NCBI GenBank assembly: GCA_947500445.1
Contig: CANMSB010000011.1
Coordinates: 59,044 to 123,043 of the forward strand
Source: an uncultured Flavobacteriaceae bacterium
GTDB lineage: Bacteria > Bacteroidota > Bacteroidia > Flavobacteriales > Flavobacteriaceae
Length of the DNA stretch: 64,000 bases
Direction: 5' to 3'
Position numbers and translations under genes: made by a program
The notes under the pieces: generated by a model
Database searches by the model: none
What the model saw: only the letters and a program-made list of their open reading frames with translations
Told to the model about the DNA's origin: nothing
Shown: positions 8,802 to 19,113 of the stretch, piece after piece
Position numbering within the stretch: position 1 is the first letter of the stretch
How the letters are laid out: every line of letters starts with the position of its first letter

Positions 8802-9922
8802 TATTTCGAAAGGCCCCTTTGTTCTTTTTTTTGACCGGTCTGTCCTTGGTTACGAGCGCTCAACAACGGCAATCGGAAAGGGTTACGGATACCGTAACAC
8901 TTGATAATGGGCTGCTTACCATTGTTCAAGACCTAAAAGGGGGCGCCATCACCGCGCTGCGACTGAAGGACAATGCCCTAAATCCATTCGATTGGACCTT
9001 GGATGTGGCCAAACAACCGGAAATCAATAAGAACGGTTTTCCGTTCCAAGGCCATTTTATCAGTTTGGGAACCTGGGGGATGCCCACCAAAGGGGAGCAG
9101 CAGGCCGGCATCCGCTTGTATGGCGAAGCGAACGGTACCATATGGCAGCTCGATTCCATTTCCCCGCACTATGCCCGCACGGGTTTTAAAGGCAATATCG
9201 AAAAACTCGATTTTGAGCGTTCCCTGCAGTTATATGCCAATGCCCCGGCGGTAAAGGTTACCGAAACGATAACCAACCGGCATCCTATAGCACGGATGTA
9301 CAATATGCTGCAACACGCTACCTTTGGCGGTGCCTTTTCCGATAAAAATCTGATTTTGGACAGTAACGCCGGAGCGGGCATCTATCAAAAAGGGGCATAC
9401 CCGAGAGTTTCCTACGATAGCCTGGAACAACGTTCCTTTCGATGGCCCAATGGCATATTGCCCGATGGCCCCATCGACCTCAGAACTTCTGGAAATCGAA
9501 AAAAGACCTATCTCACCTCCCATGTCTTCGACAGTACCGATTCACTCGGTTGGGCGACCGCCATCAACCCCGAAAAGGGATTGCTTGTCGGGTATGTTTG
9601 GCATACCCGGGAGTATCCTTGGCTAAACGTATGGCATCAATATCGGGATGGGAAACAGTATGGGCGTGCCCTGGAATTCGCTACCTGCGGCCTTGGACTC
9701 GACTTTATACGCTTGGCATCGGGAGACTATCGCTTTTATGGGCAAAACTCTTTTGAGTTTATTGACGCGAGCCAGCACCGCACCAAATCCTATACCCTTT
9801 TTGCCATGGCGATACCTAAGGAGGTTACAGCGGTAGATACCGTTACGCTCCATTCGAATATACTCGACATCACTTATATTAAAAACGGTAAGCCGATTAC
9901 AACGACCATTACCCTAGAGTAG
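8798..9922 (+). CDS. Secreted galactose-mutarotase-like beta-sandwich protein
   Basis: The start is set at 8798, where ATGA overlaps the sulfatase stop, because it opens a signal peptide (MIFRKAPLFFFLTGLSLVTSAQ). The mature protein of about 350 residues is beta-rich. LDNGLLTIVQDLKGGAITAL and the repeated F/W-rich strands, together with conserved HATFGGAF and GLLVGYVWHTREYPW segments, are typical of aldose-1-epimerase/DUF4432-like folds. It may be a carbohydrate-binding or epimerising protein acting on an oligosaccharide made by the adjacent sulfatase, or a lyase-like scaffold. No catalytic residues can be named with confidence. It converges on the giant secreted protein, with a strong bidirectional terminator between them. 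Confidence 0.6.
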   Translation: MIFRKAPLFFFLTGLSLVTSAQQRQSERVTDTVTLDNGLLTIVQDLKGGAITALRLKDNALNPFDWTLDVAKQPEINKNGFPFQGHFISLGTWGMPTKGEQQAGIRLYGEANGTIWQLDSISPHYARTGFKGNIEKLDFERSLQLYANAPAVKVTETITNRHPIARMYNMLQHATFGGAFSDKNLILDSNAGAGIYQKGAYPRVSYDSLEQRSFRWPNGILPDGPIDLRTSGNRKKTYLTSHVFDSTDSLGWATAINPEKGLLVGYVWHTREYPWLNVWHQYRDGKQYGRALEFATCGLGLDFIRLASGDYRFYGQNSFEFIDASQHRTKSYTLFAMAIPKEVTAVDTVTLHSNILDITYIKNGKPITTTITLE

Positions 9923-9990
9923 CGGCCCCATTACGGTACAAGTAGTTTATTGGTCTACTTCCAGCTAACCAACAGTGTTTTTACCAATAG

Positions 9991-10031
9991 AAAACCGCAC
10001 ACTACAATTGCTTGTAGCTGTGCGGTTTTTT
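9991..10031. terminator. Bidirectional Rho-independent terminator between convergent genes
   Basis: AACCGCACA pairs with TGTGCGGTT, and CTACAA pairs with TTGTAG inside, giving a stem of about 15 bp. It is preceded by AAAA and followed by TTTTTT, so it can act on both strands. Confidence 0.85.
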
Positions 10032-10053
10032 CATTGGGGTACTTTACAACTGA

Positions 10054-10078
10054 CCCGCTACCTTAGTTGGGTAGCGGG
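10054..10078. other. GC-rich hairpin just past the stop of the giant secreted protein
   Basis: A 9-bp perfect stem (CCCGCTACC / GGTAGCGGG) with a 7-nt loop lies 7 bp downstream of the stop codon of the 10085-16795 gene. No U-tract follows on either strand, so it is more likely an mRNA 3'-end stabiliser than a terminator. Confidence 0.5.
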
Positions 10079-10084
10079 CCGTTT

Positions 10085-13000
10085 CTATTGCTTCAATATT
10101 TTAAACGTATGGTCTTGAATACCGTTCTGAACCCTGATGAAATAGAGTCCTGTCGGCCAGGCCGAGGTTTCCAATGTGGTGCTATTGGACAGTCCCGCAG
10201 CTTCCTGCAGTACTATTCTCCCGTTGATATCCATAACCTGTATCCGGGTCGGCATTACACCACCTGAAAAATCGATATGCAAACGATCTTTGACCGGGTT
10301 CGGAAAAACGGAATAATTCGCTCCCGATAGTTCTTCTCCGAGGGTCGCCTTAGCGGATACCCCGTTGCCTTCGTCCCCTACGAAACGAATATCATCGATA
10401 CGGTATCTTACGCCACTCAGTGCCGTGAACCGGATACCCAAATTCGCCGATCCCTGAACGGCCTGTGGTAACTGACCGAAGGAAAGCAATTGCCATTCCC
10501 GACGGTCCTTGGCCAAGTTCGGTAACGTTAGCGGAATCCAATTGCTACCATTGGCGCTTACCTCTACCCGCAAACCGGAACCGTCGGCACCTGCCGTTTC
10601 TTGGAGTACTCCAAAGGACAGGGACAGATCGGTATAGCTCGAGGCATCGATATTGGTAATCACATAATTCTCATTGGCATTGTCCAAAAAGGCGTGACGC
10701 TCGTTGGTAGCGTTCTGGTACGTGGCGGTCAAAGAGCTCCTTGCCGCGGAACCGCTACCGGAATGGTCGGCCTCCCCGGTGTAACAGGTGTACAATTCCA
10801 AATTGGAATTACGCCTACAGTCGGTACTGCTATCGTGGGTTTCCAAAAAGAATACAACATCCTGATTACCGGAACCACCACTTTGGGTACTGAATACTAT
10901 AGGTGTTTGCGACACCCAATCGGAATTGTTTCCGCCACCACAAACGGACCGTACCTGAGTTTCATACTCGGTACCTGCCGAAAGGGAACCAAAAACGGTT
11001 TGGGTCGCATTCACGTTACTAACGGACCAATCGGTCGTTCCCGTAGGTCTTATGCGCGCTTGATATGCATTGGCATCGGCACTGGCATTCCATGAGAGCG
11101 TTGCTCCGCTGGCCGTGATGGAGCCAATGGTAACATTGCCCGGTGCGGCACAAGTGTTGGTGTTGCCTTCTCCCCCGTTTACCGCAATATCGTCAATACG
11201 ATACTTTACGGTACTCAAGGCCGTAAAACGGATGCCGAAAGTAGCGGAACCTTGAACCGCGGCCGGAAGGTTGGTAAGGTTTACCAACTGCCACGCTCTA
11301 CTATCCTGTGACAGGTCGGGCAGGGTAAGCACGGTCCAATCCGTTCCGTTGGCCGTAACCTCTACCCGTAGGGCGGAACCATCGGCTCTTGCTTTTTGTT
11401 GCAATACTCCAAAGGAAATGGAGATGTTGTCCGGACCAGAGGCATCAATATTGGTAATGCTATAATTCTCATTGGCATTGTCCAAAAACACGTGACGCTC
11501 ATTAGAGGCTCCTTCATATGTGCCCTGCAAAGAGTTCTTTGCGGCCGAACCACTTCCGGCATGATCGCCATCGCCCGTATAACAACTATAGTTCGCCAGG
11601 TTGGAGTTGCCACTACAACTGCTGCTGCTATCATGTGTTTCTAAAAACAAGGTGCCACCGGGAGTTCCAGGGTCGTCATCCTCAGTAGTAAACTGAGCCG
11701 GTGTTTGTGTCGTCCAATCGGAGGTTTCGTTGTCCGCACATAACGATCGTACTTGCCACTGGTATGCCGTACCAGCTGTCAAATCCGTAACCACTTGGCT
11801 GTTTCCGTTGGAAGGTAAAACCTCCCAGTCGGTGGTACCGTTCGGCCGGATGCGTACCTCGTAGGTAATGGCATTGGCACCGGCATCCCAGGCCAATGTA
11901 GCTTGGTTTTGCGCAATATCGATCGTACGTAGGTTCGTGGCCGGTTGACAGCCCTCCAAAACGATTTCGATCCCAGTAATCCCAATATCGTCAACACGAT
12001 AACTGGAACCTGCACTTGCGGTAAAACGCAATTGTAAGTTCGCTGTACGAGGGAAAAATTGTTCTTTATTAACAAAGCTCCAGTCCGAAGTGTTATCATT
12101 GTCTTCTACCGTAAATGGGATACGGGTCCAAGAACCGGAATTGCCATTTCTATACTCTACTACCAAACCTTGGGAGCCACCATCTTTTCGCAGTTCCAAT
12201 ACTCCAAATTGAAAGGAGGTTTCGGAAAAACTGGTCGAATTGATTCCTTTTACAATCAGGTTTTTAGTACCATTAGCACCGTTCAATAGCAACTGCATGC
12301 TGTTGGAAGCCCCATTATAACGTGCAGGTTCATCCCTAAAACGGATTTGCCCGGACCCTTCATAACTAATGGACGCCTCGGTATTTCTAAGCCCATCGTA
12401 TGCAGTGTATGCCGCAATGGTACTAGGTGAGGTATCGAAAGGCGAAGCAAAGGTTTCGCGGTACAATCGCGGCACCGATGGTGCTTGAGTCGTAAAGTTC
12501 TTCCCTACGGTAAAAGGTGTAGTGCTACCGTCGGCACATCGTTGGCGAATACGCCATTCATGCTCCGTGTCCGGCGTCAATCGTTCCGAACCATCGGTAA
12601 ATTTGCTCAAGGAAAACTCGAAAATTTCGGTCCCGCGTCTAAAAGCACGTTCCTGCAAGGCGGTCTTCCATGAGTTTGCCCCTTTTTCACGTACTTGAAT
12701 ATCATAGAGCAGCCCATCACCGACAGGATTTCGCCAGCTGAGCTTGGCGCCAATGGTTCCAACGGAAAGTACCGCCAGATTCACCGGTTTTTTACAATTG
12801 GACTGCACCGCTCCAAAGCTTACAACGATATTATCGACGGTGTGTACCTTGCCCGCATCTTTGTTAAAAATCTTTACGATCAATTCAATGGAACTAACGC
12901 CGTTTACGGTTTCGGTAAACGTAATGAACTCGTCGTCCGTGGCAGAGTCCCCTATTATTTCACCGATCTTTACCAGGGGAAGGTTTCCATCGTACTTTGC

Positions 13001-16000
13001 AAAAACCTCCAATCGACCGGTTTTGTCAGGTCTGTTGGGATCGAAATTGGTGCCTTTTTCCTTTACATCGATGGAAATACTGACGTCTTGATCGGCGGGG
13101 ACGGCAATCGCTTCCGTTCTAAAAACCACTTCCTCCCTAGTATTCTTGGCAATCAAGGCATTTTTATCGTTGACCTCAAAAAAGGACTTTGGTTCCGCAT
13201 CCAGACCATTCGGGTCGATACTCCAAGCGGTAGCACCATTGTCCACAGTGGCGCCCTCCGGCAAATTAAAGTTTTCGAACCATGGTAATTGCGGTCCATC
13301 AAGTTCTCCCGTTCCCCAAGATTCCGGTGTAGAAGCGTTTAAAGCTTCGGTTCCCACAAATTGGGTCCTTCTAGAAATGGTACCGTTGGTATTAAAGTCC
13401 TCCAATCCCACTTCAATGCCAATTTCTTGGCCGTTCACCGGTTGCGCCCCAATATCGTCCCAGGCGAGGGCTATCTCATAAATATACCTATTGGAATTTC
13501 GGCGGACACCCGTGTTCAATGCTATTGGGTTGGCCTTGTTGCGAACTCCCTCAAATGAACCATTTTTGGAAATCTTGAAGATATAGTCGTTAATTCCCAA
13601 ACTACCGTCACGCTTGTTGTTGTCGATATCGATACCAACAAAAATAGCATCCTTATCGTTTACGGAAGCATCGTCAATGGTTGCTTTTACGTAAAGGAAT
13701 TCCTGATTGTACGCAACTTGGAAAGCGTCATTTTTTCCGGATGAATTTCCAAATACCTCGGAGTCGATAGCATTGGTATCCAAAGCGTTCCAGGCAGCAT
13801 CCGAATTACCGTCAATGGTTATCGGCGTGCCTACAAAGGCGACCGAAACATTCTTTGGCAATTGCTTTACCAGAACGGGAAACGTTTTTCCGCTCTTGAT
13901 CACATTTATTTCCGCTTGCCTAAAAAGGTTCCCTTCGTTTTCTGAGGCCGTAAAGGTGATAGTCTCCGTACCGGAACCGTTATAATTGGCTCCAGTGTTG
14001 TTTCCATTTACCGCAAGCCAGTTCGGCACGTTACGTACGGACCAAGTGGCATTACCGCCAGCGGTAGTTATGGTCAGTTCTTGCGTACTATTTGCATTGG
14101 AGGCAAAAATAAGCGCTCCAGTACTTAGGGTGATGTCGGGAACGGAATTGTCCCGGGCAATTTGCCGGCGCCATACCCCATTACCAAAAGTGGGCAAGTA
14201 GTAGTTGACCGTTCCGTCCGTCTCAATTTTGATCTTGGCGTCGCCATTACCCGTTCGGGCATAATAGAGTTCACGGGTACCGTCGTCCATAAAGTCTTCC
14301 CAAGTGTTTTTATCCACTTTAAGATCTCCGTTGGCCGCTACGGAAACACGACCTTTAAAAATACCGAGTCCCTTTTTGTGGCGACCGTTCTCGGTCCCTA
14401 CATAAATTTGATTTTTGTAGCCCGCCAAAGATCTGAAATCGATGGTTTCACCGGGCTGCTCCACCCATGGTTCCTCTCTAAGGCCCAAACTAAATGGAAT
14501 GTCCATGCCCGTAGACTTCAAATTGGCCGTATTGTTCCAATCGTCGCTTTCCGGGTTGCTCAAAAGATAAACCTCTGGTGCCCCACCATCGACCTTGGCC
14601 GCGATGGCTACAGCGGTCTTGCCATTAACGTCCCATACATATAGGTCGTTCACTGCAATATTGAGTCGTTTCCATTCCCACTCATAGGGTGCGGAACGTA
14701 CTCCCCGATACAAACTACTACCGGCGGCCCATAAAATATTGGAGTCGTTGGGGTCTACAAAAATATCCCGAAAAGCAGGTTCTGGACGCATACTCGCGTC
14801 CGAAATCTCTACCCATTGTTCTTTGCCATCGAAAACGGCCTCGATTGCTTCGGTCGCATAAATACCGCCATCTCCTCCATCTTGTCGAAAACCGGCATAT
14901 ACGCGGCTTACGTTTTTATCATCCAAGGCAACGGCCTGCATCAAACGGTTGTTCAGGCCATTTTTCAACCTAAATTTATCGGTTCCACCGCCAATGACCT
15001 TCCAATCGGAAAGTGCCGGCTGCTTCCCGGGGTTGACCAGTTTTCTGGCCCATAAAGTCTGTTTAAAGAACTTCGGTATCCCAAAATCAGGTCTGCCCTC
15101 CGCCATCACGATGGGAGGTACCGTTTTGGTAATTACTACCGATTGACAGTTTTTTAAATCGTTGGGCGTTGTTTTTTTGGTCCAGCTTACACCACCGTCC
15201 CAACTTTCCAATGCGCCCTGATCGGCATTTCCCTGTATGGCGTAATCCTCATAGGTGTCGATATCGTAAGTTACCGTATTGGCGAACCCGGTACCGGAAT
15301 AGGTAGGTTGCGGACCAACATTTTCGTCCGTCTTTTTTATGGTATAAATGGGCAACCAGCTATCCAACACAAATGGCCAGCCCGCAACATTTTCATTGTT
15401 GCTCAAATAATAATTGTTTCCACCGGCGGAGATGATCTTTCTATTATTACCATTGTTGTTGGTGTCCCAGGTAATAGGAGTATAGTCGTATGCCCTAGAA
15501 AGAAACTGGGGGTCCTCCCAACCAAGATCGATAGCCCTATCCATTTGCCCCAAAGGAGCGCCCGGACCACCAGGGCCCTGCAATGATAACTTGTTGTTGA
15601 CGATGTTCACCCATTGGTCGTTTATAGATCCATTGGCGTTAAAAGTAATGGTCCCTTCAACCAATCCCACCCGGGAATTTTTCCCTAGGAACAAGGTGCC
15701 CAACAGCAGCTTTTGTTCGGTGGCGGTTGCCCATGGGTCTACCTTGGGATTGTACCACGGAACAAAACTGGAATCGGGTAGATCGGGACTTATGGTCCGT
15801 AACGGCACGTTTTGTAGGCCCGGTAACACCGTCCAATTCGGATTTCCCGAGGTCAAAGCGGTAGTGGTGGTCGTAAAAATACTCCATTGGGGCAACGCAT
15901 TACGGTCGGTATTGGTCTGGAAAACCGCGTATATCCGAGAACCGTCGGGTGAAAAACCCATACCGCTGCAACCTCCGCTATCCTTATATCTATTGATATC

Positions 16001-16795
16001 GACCGTACCATTGGGTTTGATGTAGGTCAATGTCTGTATTCCAGATCGCTTACCAAGAAAGGCGCTTTCCGGATTATCGATCCGTTGCCATTGATAGGTG
16101 TCGTCATTTTTATTGGCATCGGCAGAAAAATCGTACCAATAAATACCTGCGGCGGTACCTAAATAAATATCGTTGGTAACGGGGTGGATGAACACCTCCC
16201 ATACCTGATTGTACCCGTCGGCGGTTTCGTACTGTGTTTCCACAAATGACGGCACACCGTTATCTACGTTACCATTGCTGATATAGACCGATCTTTTGCC
16301 GAGAAGCGGTTGTAGCGGATCTAAAAGTGCTGCCTGTCCTTTCTGTGGATCTTTGGTATTCCAACCTTTGGCAAGCACCACTTTATCCGCATCCTTACTA
16401 ACGGCGATGGCGGCAATGGCCGTAGCCCGGGTCGGACGTATCAGTTCCCAGGTTTTTCCAAGATCATCGGAATAATGGGCGCCCCATAGTCCTCCTTGGT
16501 AAATTCGATTTACCCCGACATCGGTCCGAACGAGGAACGACATGGCATGACTAAGTTCCTTTCCGACAAAGGTCCAGTTCTCTCCCAAATCGTTGGAGTA
16601 GTAACTCCCCTCAACATCACTGGAAATCCAAATACGGTCCTTTACGTTAGGATCAAAATAAATATCCTGCACCTGGCCACCTGCTCCGGGAGCCAACTGC
16701 TGCCACAGTCCGATATCCTGAGACAGCGCATCCTGAACAAAAATAAGTGCCAAGAGCGCTAGCAGATAGTTACAAAATGGTTGATTTCTTTTCAT
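10085..16795 (-). CDS. 2236-residue type IX-secreted multidomain protein: Asp-box propeller, BACON, CBM9-like, Fn3 and lectin-like modules
   Basis: The signal peptide ends near DALSQ. Residues about 25-880 carry repeated Asp-box/BNR motifs (YSNDLGENWTF, YSDDLGKTWEL, WDGGVSWTK), the pattern of sortilin/VPS10 and GH74-like propellers. Residues about 883-980 are a BACON-like beta-sandwich (LTITTAGGNATWSV...VPNWL). About 985-1165 resemble CBM9 (DGNSDAAWNAL...YIYEIALAWDDIG). Then Fn3 domains alternate with beta-sandwich modules opening with ETHDSS and ending YRIDDI. Residues about 2153-2236 are a Por secretion tail (YSVFPNPVKDRLHIDF...GLYFIRVQNG...TFKILKQ). It is probably a surface-anchored or released glycan-binding, possibly endo-acting, enzyme. 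No catalytic pair typical of GH74 could be confirmed by eye. It is transcribed alone, with 720 bp of non-coding DNA upstream. Confidence 0.85.
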   Translation of the reverse strand: MKRNQPFCNYLLALLALIFVQDALSQDIGLWQQLAPGAGGQVQDIYFDPNVKDRIWISSDVEGSYYSNDLGENWTFVGKELSHAMSFLVRTDVGVNRIYQGGLWGAHYSDDLGKTWELIRPTRATAIAAIAVSKDADKVVLAKGWNTKDPQKGQAALLDPLQPLLGKRSVYISNGNVDNGVPSFVETQYETADGYNQVWEVFIHPVTNDIYLGTAAGIYWYDFSADANKNDDTYQWQRIDNPESAFLGKRSGIQTLTYIKPNGTVDINRYKDSGGCSGMGFSPDGSRIYAVFQTNTDRNALPQWSIFTTTTTALTSGNPNWTVLPGLQNVPLRTISPDLPDSSFVPWYNPKVDPWATATEQKLLLGTLFLGKNSRVGLVEGTITFNANGSINDQWVNIVNNKLSLQGPGGPGAPLGQMDRAIDLGWEDPQFLSRAYDYTPITWDTNNNGNNRKIISAGGNNYYLSNNENVAGWPFVLDSWLPIYTIKKTDENVGPQPTYSGTGFANTVTYDIDTYEDYAIQGNADQGALESWDGGVSWTKKTTPNDLKNCQSVVITKTVPPIVMAEGRPDFGIPKFFKQTLWARKLVNPGKQPALSDWKVIGGGTDKFRLKNGLNNRLMQAVALDDKNVSRVYAGFRQDGGDGGIYATEAIEAVFDGKEQWVEISDASMRPEPAFRDIFVDPNDSNILWAAGSSLYRGVRSAPYEWEWKRLNIAVNDLYVWDVNGKTAVAIAAKVDGGAPEVYLLSNPESDDWNNTANLKSTGMDIPFSLGLREEPWVEQPGETIDFRSLAGYKNQIYVGTENGRHKKGLGIFKGRVSVAANGDLKVDKNTWEDFMDDGTRELYYARTGNGDAKIKIETDGTVNYYLPTFGNGVWRRQIARDNSVPDITLSTGALIFASNANSTQELTITTAGGNATWSVRNVPNWLAVNGNNTGANYNGSGTETITFTASENEGNLFRQAEINVIKSGKTFPVLVKQLPKNVSVAFVGTPITIDGNSDAAWNALDTNAIDSEVFGNSSGKNDAFQVAYNQEFLYVKATIDDASVNDKDAIFVGIDIDNNKRDGSLGINDYIFKISKNGSFEGVRNKANPIALNTGVRRNSNRYIYEIALAWDDIGAQPVNGQEIGIEVGLEDFNTNGTISRRTQFVGTEALNASTPESWGTGELDGPQLPWFENFNLPEGATVDNGATAWSIDPNGLDAEPKSFFEVNDKNALIAKNTREEVVFRTEAIAVPADQDVSISIDVKEKGTNFDPNRPDKTGRLEVFAKYDGNLPLVKIGEIIGDSATDDEFITFTETVNGVSSIELIVKIFNKDAGKVHTVDNIVVSFGAVQSNCKKPVNLAVLSVGTIGAKLSWRNPVGDGLLYDIQVREKGANSWKTALQERAFRRGTEIFEFSLSKFTDGSERLTPDTEHEWRIRQRCADGSTTPFTVGKNFTTQAPSVPRLYRETFASPFDTSPSTIAAYTAYDGLRNTEASISYEGSGQIRFRDEPARYNGASNSMQLLLNGANGTKNLIVKGINSTSFSETSFQFGVLELRKDGGSQGLVVEYRNGNSGSWTRIPFTVEDNDNTSDWSFVNKEQFFPRTANLQLRFTASAGSSYRVDDIGITGIEIVLEGCQPATNLRTIDIAQNQATLAWDAGANAITYEVRIRPNGTTDWEVLPSNGNSQVVTDLTAGTAYQWQVRSLCADNETSDWTTQTPAQFTTEDDDPGTPGGTLFLETHDSSSSCSGNSNLANYSCYTGDGDHAGSGSAAKNSLQGTYEGASNERHVFLDNANENYSITNIDASGPDNISISFGVLQQKARADGSALRVEVTANGTDWTVLTLPDLSQDSRAWQLVNLTNLPAAVQGSATFGIRFTALSTVKYRIDDIAVNGGEGNTNTCAAPGNVTIGSITASGATLSWNASADANAYQARIRPTGTTDWSVSNVNATQTVFGSLSAGTEYETQVRSVCGGGNNSDWVSQTPIVFSTQSGGSGNQDVVFFLETHDSSTDCRRNSNLELYTCYTGEADHSGSGSAARSSLTATYQNATNERHAFLDNANENYVITNIDASSYTDLSLSFGVLQETAGADGSGLRVEVSANGSNWIPLTLPNLAKDRREWQLLSFGQLPQAVQGSANLGIRFTALSGVRYRIDDIRFVGDEGNGVSAKATLGEELSGANYSVFPNPVKDRLHIDFSGGVMPTRIQVMDINGRIVLQEAAGLSNSTTLETSAWPTGLYFIRVQNGIQDHTFKILKQ
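10375..11655 (-). repeat. Internal tandem duplication of an Fn3 plus ETHDSS-module unit
   Basis: Two copies of a module (about 10375-10860 and 11170-11655) share ETHDSS, CYTG, SGSAA, NERH.FLDNANENY, ITNIDAS, SFGVLQ and YRIDDI blocks, each joined to an Fn3 domain, with a period near 800 bp. A more divergent third copy (YRETFASPF...YRVDDIGITG) lies upstream at about 11940-12480. The two close copies look like a relatively recent duplication. Confidence 0.75.
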
Positions 16796-17460
16796 AAGTA
16801 TTCCTTTAAAATTTTTAACTAATTCTTAACGAAAATGACCGTTATTCTCTTCTCAATTCACCTTATTCGTAAATTAAAAGACTTAAAAATCAATTTTTCT
16901 TAAAAACTGTTCCGATCCTATGCCGTTTGCATAGTTTTCTTTTAGTGTACAATTTCAAGCCTAAACGACACTTTTTAACGTTGTTTCAAGAAATCGGACA
17001 GAAAAGGGTTTTGCATACTGATTTTGGCCTGAAACAGATCTAGCATTGGTCCGGATGCGGCACGAATAAAACGGAAGCTTTTAAAGCTGTGGATTTTGGC
17101 CAAGAAAAGTTTCCCATTTTCTATTTTACACTGCAGTATCTGCCATAATTTGTAGACGGGAGGGAAGAAAGCGAACCGTTAGGTATTTAAAACACATAGG
17201 TTCGTGGGAAAAAATGAAATCCTTTTTGAACATTGCAGTGAAGTAACAGTTAAAAGTAGGCAGTAAAATACCATGTAATCCATAAAAATTACGGACTGCC
17301 ATGTGCAACTGCCAAATTGTTGAAGATCTGCAGCTCCGACCCCTCGGTGGAAAGTCTTGCGTTAAAGGGCATCCATTCAACTAGCGTCAGCGAACAATGA
17401 AACCATAGTTCTCCATTGGTAATTCCAATTATTGTCCATTTTCAATGAATGGGTACATCC
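16796..17460. other. Non-coding stretch between the giant protein gene and the SusD terminator
   Basis: I found no convincing gene here. An 84-codon open frame on the minus strand (17126-17380) has no signal, domain or sensible composition. The part nearest 16796 is AT-rich and probably holds the promoter of the minus-strand gene ending at 10085, but no clear TAnnTTTG box was found. Confidence 0.5.
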
Positions 17461-17488
17461 AAAAAAAAAGCTACCCCAAAGGGTAGCT
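17461..17488 (-). terminator. Rho-independent terminator of the susC-susD operon
   Basis: On the minus strand AGCTACCC and GGGTAGCT pair around a TTTG loop and are followed by an uninterrupted run of ten T residues, 34 bp beyond the susD stop codon. A textbook terminator. Confidence 0.93.
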
Positions 17489-17521
17489 CTCTCAACTTGA
17501 AATTAAACTAAACAAACAGTC

Positions 17522-19093
17522 TTAAAATCCTGGATTCTGTGTCAAATTTGGGTTGTTGGTCACCTGCGCCGCAGGAATCGGTAAAAGTTCGTTCTTACCA
17601 ACGGTAAATCCGGGCATATCGGTACCTCGGCCCCAACGGATCAAATCGAAATATCTATGGAACTCGAACATGAACTCCAAGCGGCGCTCTACCACAATTT
17701 GTTCAAAAAAGGCATCTTTGGACAGGCCGTCTACGGTAGGGACCCCTGCTCTTTCACGAACCGCGTTCAATGCCGCATAGGCTTCGGGAGTAGGTCCGTT
17801 CACTTCATTTTCGGCCTCGGCGAACATCAGAAGTACGTCGGAATACCGCATGATCCTAAGGTTGTTCGGGTTTTGATTGAAACCACCACGCTCTTCAAAT
17901 CCACCGGAAAACTTACGTACCGCCAACAATTGAAAATCGGGATCGTCGGGGTAGGATACCAATATGTTCCTACGTCTCCATTGATTGGCCGCTACCGGAT
18001 CTTCCTCGATCGGGTCCCATCTTCCCCAAGTGTCCCCTGGTCGGGCGTAAGTATAGAAACGACGTTCCGCATCTTCTTCGGGATATTGCTCAAAAAACTC
18101 GATGGCCTGTTTGGAAGGAACGGCGTTCCTAAAGCCAAATGGGAACTGCGCGGTAGGGTTGAACCAATTGGCGATCCAGTTGGCCTCATTTTCAGGCACC
18201 CCAAAAGCACGTCCAAACCCGGACTGATATTGAATTTCAAAAACAGACTCTGCGTTGTTCTCTCCGGCCAACGTAAACGTTTCCCCAAAATCTTCGGTGA
18301 GGGCGTATTCGGCAAAACCACCGTTTATAATACTTTGAAAAGCGTCCCTGGCCAATGCATATTTCTTTTGGTATAGGTACGCCTTTCCCAAAAAGGCCTG
18401 TGCGGCACCTGCGGTCGGCCGTCCTACATTGTTGGCATCATAGGAGTTCGGAAGTGCGGCAGCGGCAGCGGTAAAATCGGCCTCTACCTGAGCATATACT
18501 TCGGCTACTGTACTTCGGGTAGGAAATATGGCCTCTTCATTGGTGATATCGCCATCGAACACCTCGGTAATCAATGGCACGCCTCCGTACAGGCGCGCTA
18601 GTTCAAAGTAATAAAAGGCACGTAAAAATCGCGCTTCGCCCAATAGACGTTGCTTGTCCTCGGGAGTCGCGAACAGCACTACATCCATTCCTTCGATTCC
18701 ATTGATGGAATTGTTCGCCCGTTGTATGCCCAAATAACAGGCTTTCCAAACGCCAGGTATCAGCTGACCGGTACCTGCATTAAAATTGAACTCGGGGTAT
18801 GACTGTTCAGCGGCCTGGGTGGTACCATCGGTCTGACGGGTATCGCCCGCCATGTGCCCGATACTTATAAATTGATACTTATAGTATCCATTGTCCTGAA
18901 GGGGGGCGTACACCGCGTTCAAAGCACCCACCGCATCGTCCTGGCTCGCGAAGAAATTTCCGTCTTCCGGTTGGGTCGCCACTAGAGCATCCTCTAGGTA
19001 ATCGTCACTACACGCTACGGTAAGGAAACTTAGCAGTAGCAAGGCAGCATACTTCTGTAACTGCCTGAGATCTGTTGTTATTGGATTGTTCAT
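17522..19093 (-). CDS. susD: SusD/RagB-family surface glycan-binding lipoprotein
   Basis: A 523-residue protein with an SPII signal ending LTVAC; the lipid cysteine is followed by SDDYLE, an acidic stretch like the export signals of flavobacterial surface lipoproteins. It is alpha-helical with TPR-like repeats, and has the family-typical RFLRAFYYFELARLYGG, NNVGRPTAGAAQAFLGKAY, LRIMRYSDVLLMFAEAENE and ERRLEFMFEFHRYFDLIRWG segments, the last two close to the C-terminus as in all SusD proteins. It caps the SusC barrel encoded 20 bp upstream and delivers oligosaccharide to it. Specificity cannot be read from sequence. A strong terminator follows. Confidence 0.96.
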   Translation of the reverse strand: MNNPITTDLRQLQKYAALLLLSFLTVACSDDYLEDALVATQPEDGNFFASQDDAVGALNAVYAPLQDNGYYKYQFISIGHMAGDTRQTDGTTQAAEQSYPEFNFNAGTGQLIPGVWKACYLGIQRANNSINGIEGMDVVLFATPEDKQRLLGEARFLRAFYYFELARLYGGVPLITEVFDGDITNEEAIFPTRSTVAEVYAQVEADFTAAAAALPNSYDANNVGRPTAGAAQAFLGKAYLYQKKYALARDAFQSIINGGFAEYALTEDFGETFTLAGENNAESVFEIQYQSGFGRAFGVPENEANWIANWFNPTAQFPFGFRNAVPSKQAIEFFEQYPEEDAERRFYTYARPGDTWGRWDPIEEDPVAANQWRRRNILVSYPDDPDFQLLAVRKFSGGFEERGGFNQNPNNLRIMRYSDVLLMFAEAENEVNGPTPEAYAALNAVRERAGVPTVDGLSKDAFFEQIVVERRLEFMFEFHRYFDLIRWGRGTDMPGFTVGKNELLPIPAAQVTNNPNLTQNPGF

Positions 19094-19113
19094 TTTTCCT
19101 TTGTTTATTTTGT

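Noticed and set aside
10601..11095. 164-codon plus-strand frame within the giant secreted protein gene
   Set aside because: Glycine/isoleucine-rich mirror of the Fn3 and ETHDSS repeat region; no independent start or function.
17126..17380. 84-codon open frame on the minus strand in the 16.8-17.5 kb gap
   Set aside because: No signal peptide, domain, or flavobacterial-type composition; Cys- and Arg-rich sequence typical of chance translation.
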